12,568 nucleotides of DNA from an uncultured Eubacteriales bacterium (lineage in GTDB: Bacteria; Bacillota_A; Clostridia; Christensenellales; Aristaeellaceae), in assembly GCA_944333375.1 (NCBI GenBank), contig CALVKX010000038.1, forward strand, positions 1 to 12,568, given 5' to 3'. Below are positions 1 to 5,862 of the stretch, in pieces. Numbering within the stretch: position 1 is the stretch's first letter; every line of letters begins with the position of its first letter. The notes beneath the pieces were generated by a model. The model did not search any database, was not told where the DNA came from, and worked only from the letters and a program-made list of their open reading frames with translations. The position numbers were made by a program, and so were the translations under genes.

Positions 1-77
1 CCCGGCCGCGCCGCAGGCGCAGGGGAAACGTGTCCTGGCGGAAAAGATCGCCGTAGGCGAGCTTTTTCGACACGCTG

Positions 78-104
78 ACGCCCCGCGCCAGTGGCGCGGG
101 GTGT
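78..104 (-). terminator. GC-rich hairpin after the metal ATPase gene
   Basis: CCCCGCGCC (81-89) and GGCGCGGGG (93-101) form a 9-bp perfect stem with a 3-nt loop. Three more outer pairs, one of them a G-T wobble, extend it to 78-104. It lies about 30 nt beyond the ATPase stop codon and could end or stabilise the operon's transcript. On the minus strand no run of T follows, so it is not a classical intrinsic terminator. On the plus strand the following bases are only modestly T-rich. Confidence 0.45.
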
Positions 105-132
105 TCTTGCCTTGCAGTGAATCTGGAGTCCG

Positions 133-1980
133 TCACAGGTTATCCACGCGAAGGGCGCGCATGGCGTTGAGAATCGCAAGGACCGAGACGCCGACGTCGC
201 CGAATACGGCCCACCACATGTTGGCTACGCCGACGGCGACCAGCGCCAGCACCAGCAGCTTGACCACCAGCGCGAAAACGATGCTCTGGCGCGCGATGGC
301 AAGGGTGCGGCGGCTGATGCGAACAGCGGTGACCAGCTTGCGCGGATCGTCGTCCATCAGGACCACGTCCGCGGCCTCGACCGCCGCGTCGCTGCCCAGC
401 GCGCCCATGGCCACGCCCACGTCGGCACGGGTGAGGACGGGCGCGTCGTTGATGCCGTCGCCCACAAAGACCAGGCTTGCGCCCGCCTGCTTGCCCGCGA
501 GCAGGCGCTCGACCTCATCGACCTTCTGGGCGGGAAGAAGCTGCGCATGCACCTCGTCCACGCCCAGCCGGGAGGCGACCTCCCGGGCCACGGCCTCGCC
601 GTCGCCGGTGAGCATGACCACCTTGCGCACGCCCTCGCGCTTGAGCGCGGTGACCGCCTCCCCGGCACCCTCCTTGACCTCGTCAGCGATGACGATATGT
701 CCCAGGTACTCGCTATCGCGGGCGACGTGCACCACCGTCCCCACATGCGGACAGTCGGGCAGCTCCACGCCGAGGGATCGCATGAGCTTCTCGTTGCCCA
801 CGCTCACCGCCTGCCCGTCAAGCACGGCGGTGATGCCCTGCCCGGCCAGCTCGCGCACACCGCTGAGCGCATCCGTGAGCAGCCCGCCGTGGTAGCCAGC
901 GCAGATGGAGCGGCTGATGGGATGGTCCGACGCGCTCTCCACCGTCGCGGCCACGCGCAGAAGCTCCTCTTCGGTGATCCGATCGGGGTGGACGACGGTC
1001 ACATGAAAGCTGCCGCGCGTGAGGGTCCCGGTCTTGTCAAAAACCACCACGTCGGCCCTGGCCAGCAGTTCCAGATAGTTGCTGCCCTTGACCAGGATGC
1101 CGCGCCTGCCGGCCCCGCCGATGCCCCCGAAGAAGCTCAGTGGAACGGAGATCACCAGCGCGCAGGGGCAGCTTACCACCAGGAAGCTCAGCGCGCGCAT
1201 CCCCCACACGCTCCAGCGGCCGTCCACAAACAGCGAGGGGATCAGAAACAACAGCAGCGCGGCCGCGCACACGGCAGGCGTATAGATGCGCGCAAAGCGG
1301 GTGATAAAGCTCTCCACCTTCGCCTTTTTGTCGCTGGCGTTCTCCACCAGATCCAGGATCCGGGCCACGGTCGAGTCGCTATAGACCTTGGTGGCGGTGA
1401 CGCGCAGCAGGCCGGTCTGGTTGATGCAGCCGCTGATGACCTCGTCACCCTCGGAGACATCCCGCGGCAGGCTCTCCCCGGTCAGCGCGGCGGTGTTGAG
1501 GGACGAGCTTCCCTCCAGCACCACGCCGTCCAGCGGGATGCGGTCGCCCGCCTTGACCACGAAAACCTCGCCGACCATGACCTCCTCGGGGTCCACGGTC
1601 TCGATCGCGCCGTCGCGCTCCACATCGGCCGTCTCGGGCCGGATGTCCATGAGGCTCGAGATGGAGGCGCGCGATTTGCCCACCGCGTAGCTCTGAAACA
1701 GCTCCCCGACATGGTAGAGCAGCATTACCGCTACCGCTTCGGCATATTCGCCCACCAGCAGCGCCCCCAGGGTCGCCAGGGACATCAGAAAGTTTTCATC
1801 AAAGACCTGACCGCGCAGGATGCCCGAGCCGGCCTCCCAAAGCACGTCCATACCCACGATCAGATAGGCCAGCACAAGCAGGATAAGGCTTACAGGCTCG
1901 TTGGGCACCAGCAGCCCGGCGAGCAGCACAGCCGCGCTCAGAGCGATGCGGAGTAGATCCCTTTTTTGCCTCCGTGACAT
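133..1980 (-). CDS. cadA: P1B-type Zn/Cd/Pb-exporting ATPase without an N-terminal HMA domain
   Basis: A 615-residue membrane pump that uses ATP to move soft divalent metals out of the cytoplasm. Two N-terminal hydrophobic segments (about 10-48) are followed by the transmembrane pair M1-M2 (about 63-98) and the actuator domain with TGES (167-170). The metal-site motif CPC is at 271-273. The ATP-binding and phosphorylation domains hold DKTGT with phosphorylated Asp315, the HP motif (353-354), TGD (458-460) and GDGIND (507-512). The last helices carry Lys574 and Asp595 (GDVG), the pattern of the P1B-2 Zn/Cd/Pb group represented by ZntA and CadA; CPC with this K/D pair argues against a copper pump. 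The start at 1980 has GGAGGT seven bases upstream. An in-frame ATG at 2070 would run into the HMA gene and add residues unlike the family. It is the last gene of the operon, 19 nt after the HMA gene. Zn versus Cd or Pb preference cannot be decided from sequence. Confidence 0.95.
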   Translation of the reverse strand: MSRRQKRDLLRIALSAAVLLAGLLVPNEPVSLILLVLAYLIVGMDVLWEAGSGILRGQVFDENFLMSLATLGALLVGEYAEAVAVMLLYHVGELFQSYAVGKSRASISSLMDIRPETADVERDGAIETVDPEEVMVGEVFVVKAGDRIPLDGVVLEGSSSLNTAALTGESLPRDVSEGDEVISGCINQTGLLRVTATKVYSDSTVARILDLVENASDKKAKVESFITRFARIYTPAVCAAALLLFLIPSLFVDGRWSVWGMRALSFLVVSCPCALVISVPLSFFGGIGGAGRRGILVKGSNYLELLARADVVVFDKTGTLTRGSFHVTVVHPDRITEEELLRVAATVESASDHPISRSICAGYHGGLLTDALSGVRELAGQGITAVLDGQAVSVGNEKLMRSLGVELPDCPHVGTVVHVARDSEYLGHIVIADEVKEGAGEAVTALKREGVRKVVMLTGDGEAVAREVASRLGVDEVHAQLLPAQKVDEVERLLAGKQAGASLVFVGDGINDAPVLTRADVGVAMGALGSDAAVEAADVVLMDDDPRKLVTAVRISRRTLAIARQSIVFALVVKLLVLALVAVGVANMWWAVFGDVGVSVLAILNAMRALRVDNL

Positions 1981-1999
1981 ATTGCAGACCTCCAGCAGC

Positions 2000-2218
2000 T
2001 TATTTGACGATGGCGCAGCCGGGCTCGACCCGGCGAATGGCCTTTTCGGCCTCCGAGAACACCCGCTCAAAGTCCGCGTCCGCGGCCTGAAGCGTCAGCT
2101 TCTGGGTCATGAAGTTGACCGACGCGCTCTCCACGCCGGCGATTTTTCGGATAGCCGCCTCCATCTTCGCGGCGCAGTTGGCACAGTCCAGCTCATGGAG
2201 CTTAAATACCTTTTTCAT
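2000..2218 (-). CDS. stand-alone heavy-metal-associated (HMA) domain protein
   Basis: A 72-residue soluble protein with the ferredoxin-like HMA fold seen in metallochaperones and at the N-terminus of P1B ATPases. The metal loop is DCANC (11-15), so Cys12 and Cys15 should bind the metal. The hydrophobic pattern after it (AAIRKIAGVESASVNF) matches the first helix and second strand of the fold. One extra Cys is at residue 68. A textbook AAGGAGG lies 8 nt before the ATG. The gene sits 13 nt after the repressor and 19 nt before the ATPase, and the ATPase lacks this domain. The inferred role is therefore a detached metal-binding domain or chaperone for the pump, or a metal buffer. CopZ-like copper chaperones share the fold, but the neighbours point to Zn/Cd/Pb. 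Confidence 0.9.
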   Translation of the reverse strand: MKKVFKLHELDCANCAAKMEAAIRKIAGVESASVNFMTQKLTLQAADADFERVFSEAEKAIRRVEPGCAIVK

Positions 2219-2231
2219 TGAGAAAACCTCC

Positions 2232-2594
2232 TTATTCCGTCACATGCTCCACGCCCTGGTCCAGAATCATGCGGACATGGCTGTCGGCCAGGGAGTAGAA
2301 GATGGTCTTGCCGTCGCGGCGGCTCTTGACCAGCCTGTTTTTCTTGAGCACGCTGAGCTGGTGCGAGATGGCGCTCTGCGTCATGCTCAGAAGCGTGGCG
2401 ATGTCGCAAACGCACATCTCGCTGGCAAACAGGCAGTAGAGGATGCGGATGCGCGTGGAATCGCCAAAGACCTTGAACAGCTCGCTCAGGTCAAACAGAA
2501 CGCTTTCCCCGGGCATCTCGCGCTGGACCTTCTCAACGATCTCCTTGTGTACATAGAGAAAATCGCATGCCATCTGTTCGGTTTCGCCCGGCAT
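2232..2594 (-). CDS. ArsR/SmtB-family metal-sensing repressor (CadC/SmtB type)
   Basis: A 120-residue winged-helix dimeric repressor that should bind the operon's operator without metal and release it when Zn, Cd or Pb binds. The DNA-reading helix-turn-helix spans about 63-88 (DIATLLSMTQSAISHQLSVL). Two metal sites can be read. The alpha3N-type site has Cys10 in the N-terminal arm plus Cys61 and Cys63 in EMCVCD, with Asp11, His16 or Asp64 as possible fourth ligands. The alpha5 site has Asp104, His106, His117 and Glu120, with the spacing known from SmtB and CzrA. Keeping both is a CadC-like feature. The ATG follows GAGGAGG at a 7-nt gap. It is the first gene of the operon and, by its operator, should control itself as well as the HMA protein and the ATPase. 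Family assignment is firm; the inducing metal is inferred. Confidence 0.95.
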   Translation of the reverse strand: MPGETEQMACDFLYVHKEIVEKVQREMPGESVLFDLSELFKVFGDSTRIRILYCLFASEMCVCDIATLLSMTQSAISHQLSVLKKNRLVKSRRDGKTIFYSLADSHVRMILDQGVEHVTE

Positions 2595-2613
2595 CGGATC
2601 GCCTCCTCATAAC

Positions 2614-2634
2614 ATGAATGAATGTTCATATGAA
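2614..2634. promoter_or_regulatory. probable ArsR-family operator of the metal operon
   Basis: ATGAATGAATGTTCAT (2614-2629) is an inverted repeat of the form TGAA-6-TTCA, the core spacing known for SmtB/CzrA operators. It overlaps a second, perfect 10-bp palindrome, TTCATATGAA (2625-2634). Both lie directly downstream of the -10 box and cover the expected transcription start, where a bound repressor would block polymerase. Binding by the neighbouring repressor is inferred from position and motif. Confidence 0.8.
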
Positions 2635-2662
2635 TAATACATCAACTATGAGGAGATGTCAA
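2634..2662 (-). promoter_or_regulatory. sigma-70-type promoter of the metal operon
   Basis: On the minus strand TTGACA (-35, at 2657-2662) and TATTAT (-10, at 2634-2639) are 17 bp apart, which is consensus or nearly so. A strong promoter held down by the adjacent operator fits a metal-induced efflux operon. The -10 box overlaps the edge of the TTCATATGAA palindrome by one base. Confidence 0.85.
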
Positions 2663-2691
2663 CCGCCTTTTGGAAAAAAGGGAACGAAAAA

Positions 2692-2720
2692 TTGACGCAC
2701 GTGGCGGAATGTGCTATGAT
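2692..2720 (+). promoter_or_regulatory. promoter of the HAD phosphatase gene
   Basis: TTGACG (2692-2697) and TATGAT (2715-2720) are 17 bp apart, and TG one base before the -10 box makes it an extended -10. It lies 30 bp from the -35 box of the divergent metal operon. I see no second copy of the metal operator on this side. Confidence 0.75.
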
Positions 2721-2750
2721 ACCGCCAGCATTTTCTGGGGAGGACGAAAG

Positions 2751-3539
2751 ATGATCCGCTTGATCGCCACGGACCTGGACGGGACGCTCTTGACGAGCCG
2801 GGGGACGCTGCCTGAGGGCACGTTTGAAACGGTGGAGGCGCTGACGGCGCGGGGCATCCTGTTCACGGCATGCAGCGGGCGGCAGCTTGGCAACCTGCGC
2901 AGGCTGTTTGCGCCGGTGGCGGAGCAGATGGCGTTCATCTGCGAAAACGGGGCGTTGTGCGTCCATGGGGGAGAGGTCATCGGCACGACCGCCATTGCGC
3001 CGGACATCGCCCAAGAGGTGATCGCCGATATTGAGCGCATGGGAATGAACCTGCTCATCAGCGGCAGGCATACCACCTACATGCTGGATCGAAACCGCCG
3101 CTACACCGACGACATCGTCTACCGCCTGAGAAACACCGTCACCATCATCGACAGCCCGCAGGACGTGACCGAACCCATGCTCAAAATCTCAGGCCAGATC
3201 GACGAGGGGCTTTCGCAAATCGCGCCGGAGCTGCTCAGGAAGTGGGCGGGAAGGCTGACCGCCACGGTTTCCGGCCCGGACTGGTTTGATTTTACCGCCG
3301 CCAATAAGGGAACCGGCATGCGCATGCTCATGGCCAGGACGGGCATCCAAAAGCAAGAAGCCGCCGCCTTTGGCGACAGCTTCAACGATGAGAGCATGCT
3401 GGAGAGCGTAGGCTATCCGTTTTTGATGCGGCACGCGGACCCGGCGCTTCGCAGGCCCGGTATCCGCCTGTGCGCGCAGGTGCTTCCCGTCCTCAGGCAG
3501 ATTGCCCGGGACGGAAGCCTCGAATCCCTCAGCGAATAA
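2751..3539 (+). CDS. Cof-type HAD-superfamily phosphatase
   Basis: A 262-residue cytoplasmic Mg-dependent hydrolase of the Cof/YbiV-like HAD group, which removes phosphate from sugar phosphates, flavin mononucleotide or similar small molecules. All four HAD motifs are present: DLDGT with nucleophile Asp8 and acid/base Asp10, Ser42 in CSGR, Lys186 in ANKG, and GDSFND (208-213) with the metal-binding acidic residues. The region between motifs II and III (about 75-180) is the type IIB cap domain that sets substrate choice. The length is normal for the family. The start at 2751 is chosen because GGGGAGG lies 7 nt upstream and the DLDGT strand begins directly after it; upstream in-frame codons would include the promoter. 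It is transcribed away from the metal operon and its stop overlaps the end of the convergent reductase. The substrate cannot be told from sequence. Confidence 0.93.
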   Translation: MIRLIATDLDGTLLTSRGTLPEGTFETVEALTARGILFTACSGRQLGNLRRLFAPVAEQMAFICENGALCVHGGEVIGTTAIAPDIAQEVIADIERMGMNLLISGRHTTYMLDRNRRYTDDIVYRLRNTVTIIDSPQDVTEPMLKISGQIDEGLSQIAPELLRKWAGRLTATVSGPDWFDFTAANKGTGMRMLMARTGIQKQEAAAFGDSFNDESMLESVGYPFLMRHADPALRRPGIRLCAQVLPVLRQIARDGSLESLSE

Positions 3540-4149
3540 AATTGGTCCGCACGGGCGCCTCGCGCTCGGGCAGCGCGACGCCCGCCTGGCGACCCGCTTC
3601 CATGCACCTGAGCAGCCAGGCCATGTTGCGCGCCAGCGTGCGCATGATTTGCAGGCCCTCCGCATCCTGCCTGACCTCCTCGGGCGTGTTGCCGTGCACC
3701 TGATTCCAGTATTGTGAGGCGACCACGGGCATGCGGTTGATGGTGAAAAAACGGTTGATGTCGTCAAACGCCGTGGCGCATCCGCCGCGCCGCGCGCTGA
3801 CGACCGCGGCGGCGGGCTTGTGAGCCAGCGCCGCGCTCTGGCTGTAAAACAGCCGGTCCATGAAGCACTTGAGCTGCCCCGAGATCCCCGCGTAAAACAC
3901 CGGCGAGCCAAAGACCAGGCCGTCCGCCTCCGCGAGCTTTCCGGCCAGCGCGTTCACCGCGTCGTCGAACACGCAGCGGCCCGCCTTGCGGCAGCCGCCG
4001 CAGCCCAGACAGCCGCGAATCGGTTCCTTGCCGATGTGCACGATCTCGGCTTCTACGCCCTGCCGCTCAAGCTCGGCGGCGACCTCCGAAAGCGCCGTAT
4101 AGGTGCAGCCTTTCTCGTTGGGGCTGCCGTTGACCAGAACCACCTTCAT
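3529..4149 (-). CDS. flavodoxin-fold NAD(P)H-dependent FMN reductase / iron-sulfur flavoprotein-like
   Basis: A 206-residue cytoplasmic flavoprotein of the NADPH-dependent FMN reductase-like family. The N-terminal strand and phosphate-binding loop VNGSPNEKGCTY (6-17) and the flavin-contacting GSPVFYAGISGQLKCFMDR (81-99) are typical. Four cysteines, 47, 50, 53 and 59, form C-x2-C-x2-C-x5-C, the compact motif used for a 4Fe-4S cluster in the archaeal iron-sulfur flavoprotein Isf. A cluster here is inferred; many bacterial homologues carrying this motif are simply annotated as flavodoxin-family reductases. A GGGAGGG ribosome site ends 5 nt before the ATG. It appears to be a single-gene unit: an extended -10 lies upstream and its 3' end overlaps the HAD gene by 11 bp. 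The physiological electron acceptor is unknown. Confidence 0.88.
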   Translation of the reverse strand: MKVVLVNGSPNEKGCTYTALSEVAAELERQGVEAEIVHIGKEPIRGCLGCGGCRKAGRCVFDDAVNALAGKLAEADGLVFGSPVFYAGISGQLKCFMDRLFYSQSAALAHKPAAAVVSARRGGCATAFDDINRFFTINRMPVVASQYWNQVHGNTPEEVRQDAEGLQIMRTLARNMAWLLRCMEAGRQAGVALPEREAPVRTNFIR

Positions 4150-4174
4150 TGCGATCCCTCCCTGTTTCCCTATC

Positions 4175-4183
4175 AGTATAGCA
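4175..4183 (-). promoter_or_regulatory. extended -10 promoter element of the flavoprotein gene
   Basis: The minus strand reads TGCTATACT: TATACT at 4175-4180 with TG one base before it. No good -35 box stands at 16-18 bp (only T-rich sequence), which is common for extended -10 promoters. It lies about 25 nt before the ATG, directly after the permease terminator. Confidence 0.55.
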
Positions 4184-4202
4184 CAAAAGCGGTTTAAAAG
4201 AA

Positions 4203-4238
4203 CATCCGGGCGGCGCGTCCTTTTGCGCCGCCCGGATG
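4203..4238 (-). terminator. intrinsic terminator of the permease gene
   Basis: A perfect 14-bp stem pairs 4203-4216 with 4225-4238 around an 8-nt loop. On the minus strand it is followed by GTTCTTTT. It stands 3 nt past the permease stop codon. On the plus strand TTTATTTTT follows a few bases later, so it could also stop transcription coming the other way. Confidence 0.85.
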
Positions 4239-4241
4239 GGT

Positions 4242-5654
4242 TTATTTTTCCCTGACGATTTCCTCTTCCGGCACGCTGTGGGCCACGAGGCCGGGCTTGG
4301 GCTCCTTGGCCTCGGGCATGATGAGGTTGAGGATGATGCCCGAAATGATGCCCAGGCCGATGCCGCTGAAGCTGAAATCGGGGCCGCCGATGGTCGCGCC
4401 GCCCATGGCCAGCACGAGCATGACCGCGGCGATGCAGAGGTTGCGGTTCTTGGTGAAGTCCACGTGATTTTCCACCAGCGTGCGCAGGCCGACGGAGGCG
4501 ATCATGCCGTAGAGCACGATGCAGGCGCCGCCCAGCACACAGTTGGGCACGGTCTCCACGATGCCGATGGCCTTGCCGCAGAAGGAGACGAGGATGGCGA
4601 TCACCGCGGCGATGCGCAGGGTGACGGGGTTATAGTTGCCGGTTGCGGCGAGGACGGCGGTGTTTTCCGAATAGGTGGTGTTGGCCGGGCCGCCGATGAA
4701 ACCGGCCACCATGGTCGCCAGGCCGTCGCCCGCCATGGTGCGGTGCAGGCCGGGGTCCTTGGTGAAGTCGCGGCCCACGACCGCGCCGTTTGCGTACACG
4801 TCGCCCACGTGCTCGACCATGGTCACGATGGCAACCGGGCTGATGATGCCGATGGCGCGCAGAATCTGCGAACCGCGGCCGACAAAGTCGAAGGTCGGGA
4901 ACACCACATTGGGCAGCTCCACCCAGCCGTGCTCGCCGATGGCCGAGAGGTTCATCAGGCCCGCGGGGGCGAGGCCCGTGGAGGTCACGATCAGGCTGAC
5001 CACGTAGCCCGTGCCCAGGGCGATGACGATGGAAGCCATCTTGAACATGCCCTTGCCGTAGCTGGAGAGCAGCACCGCCGTCAGGCAGGTGAGCAGCGCC
5101 AGGGCCCAGCTCCAGTAATACCCGGAGGTGAAGAGCTCAAAGCCGTTGTTGCTCTGGATGTTGCTGATGGCGGAGGAGGCGAGGTTCAGGCCGATGATGG
5201 CGATGCCCACGCCGCGCACCACGGGCGGGAAGAGGCGGTCGATAAATTTCATGCCGATGAGTTTGATGAGCAGCGCAAAGACCAGGTAGATCGCACCGGC
5301 GCCCATGATGCCCCACATGGCGACCTGAATCTGCTCCACGCGGTTCATGCCGAACGAGTTGGGCGCTCCCGCCGGGTCCAGCACGATGCACAGCGCCGCG
5401 ATGAAGGCAAAGGAGGAACCCAGGAACACGGGGTTCTTGCCGCCCGTGCACAGGTGGAACACCAGCGTGCCAAGGCCCGCGGCCAGCAGCGCCACGCCCA
5501 CGTCAAGGCCCGTCAGCAGGGGGACGAGGATGGTGGCGCAGCTCATGGCGAAGGCGTGCTGGAAGCCCAGCGCCAGCGCCTTGCCAGCGCCAACCCGCTC
5601 GTAGGTTTTTGCACCCGGAAAAAGGAGATCGTTCAGTTTTCTGAGGCCGTTCAT
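4242..5654 (-). CDS. uraA: uracil/nucleobase permease, NCS2 family
   Basis: A 470-residue inner-membrane transporter of the nucleobase:cation symporter-2 family, most like UraA/PyrP uracil permeases, which import nucleobase with a proton. About 14 hydrophobic segments are expected. The family's substrate-site patterns are present: GSSFAFIAAL (79-88), VEHVGD (280-285) and GPANTTYSENTAV (322-334). Glu281 and Glu330 match the two glutamates that bind uracil and proton in E. coli UraA. UraA has His four residues after the first Glu; here it is Asp285. The start at 5654 is chosen for its AAAGGAG site and because NDLLFPGAKTYERVGAGKALALGFQHA is a typical family start; an in-frame ATG at 5726 would lie upstream of that ribosome site. 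The gene stands alone with its own promoter and terminator. Uracil is the likeliest cargo, but other pyrimidines or xanthine cannot be excluded. Confidence 0.92.
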   Translation of the reverse strand: MNGLRKLNDLLFPGAKTYERVGAGKALALGFQHAFAMSCATILVPLLTGLDVGVALLAAGLGTLVFHLCTGGKNPVFLGSSFAFIAALCIVLDPAGAPNSFGMNRVEQIQVAMWGIMGAGAIYLVFALLIKLIGMKFIDRLFPPVVRGVGIAIIGLNLASSAISNIQSNNGFELFTSGYYWSWALALLTCLTAVLLSSYGKGMFKMASIVIALGTGYVVSLIVTSTGLAPAGLMNLSAIGEHGWVELPNVVFPTFDFVGRGSQILRAIGIISPVAIVTMVEHVGDVYANGAVVGRDFTKDPGLHRTMAGDGLATMVAGFIGGPANTTYSENTAVLAATGNYNPVTLRIAAVIAILVSFCGKAIGIVETVPNCVLGGACIVLYGMIASVGLRTLVENHVDFTKNRNLCIAAVMLVLAMGGATIGGPDFSFSGIGLGIISGIILNLIMPEAKEPKPGLVAHSVPEEEIVREK

Positions 5655-5657
5655 TTG

Positions 5658-5687
5658 TGCATGCTCCTTTGTGTTGATGTGCATGCA
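5658..5687 (-). promoter_or_regulatory. hairpin holding the permease ribosome-binding site in its loop
   Basis: TGCATGC (5658-5664) and GCATGCA (5681-5687) are exact complements, so the transcript can form a 7-bp stem with a 16-nt loop. The loop contains most of the AAAGGAG ribosome site, whose last G is in the stem. The start codon is a few bases beyond. This may modulate translation; the effect is inferred. Confidence 0.4.
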
Positions 5688-5736
5688 AAGCCCTGGGACA
5701 GGGAAAACCAGCCCCGAGGCCCACACTCGTTTACAT

Positions 5737-5766
5737 ACTTTACAGCACGGACGGCCACTTTGTCAA
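5737..5766 (-). promoter_or_regulatory. probable promoter of the permease gene
   Basis: On the minus strand TTGACA (5761-5766) is a consensus -35 box. TAAAGT (5737-5742), 18 bp away, is a fair -10 box. The implied leader is about 75 nt. I see no PyrR-binding loop and no purine-type riboswitch in it. Confidence 0.6.
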
Positions 5767-5816
5767 CCTGAAAAATGAACATAAAACGGGCCTTTTTTTG
5801 AATCGTCCGTAAAATC

Positions 5817-5847
5817 AAAAAAGCGGGACCCGCAAAGCGGGCCCCGC
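5817..5847 (-). terminator. intrinsic terminator of the glycogen operon
   Basis: On the minus strand GCGGGGCCCGC and GCGGGTCCCGC (5823-5847) pair over 11 bp, with one G-U wobble and a TTT loop, and are followed by six T (5817-5822) and a further T-rich stretch. The hairpin begins about 15 nt after the glgA stop. In plus-strand RNA the wobble becomes an A-C mismatch, so it is built for the minus strand. Confidence 0.9.
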
Positions 5848-5862
5848 AGGGGGATGGGAAGC

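Noticed and set aside
1981..2070. The 30-codon N-terminal extension of the ATPase from ATG at 2070
   Set aside because: It overlaps the HMA gene, its residues (MSGCSRRPKRPF...) do not resemble the family, and the start at 1980 has a clear GGAGGT site.
5655..5736. Purine-type riboswitch or PyrR attenuator in the permease leader
   Set aside because: I looked for the conserved purine-aptamer core and the PyrR-binding loop on the minus strand and saw neither.
4236..5771. A 511-codon plus-strand frame opposite the permease
   Set aside because: Composition is dominated by His, Asp, Gly and Ala, the usual complement of a GC-rich membrane protein gene. It crosses the permease promoter and shows no domain.
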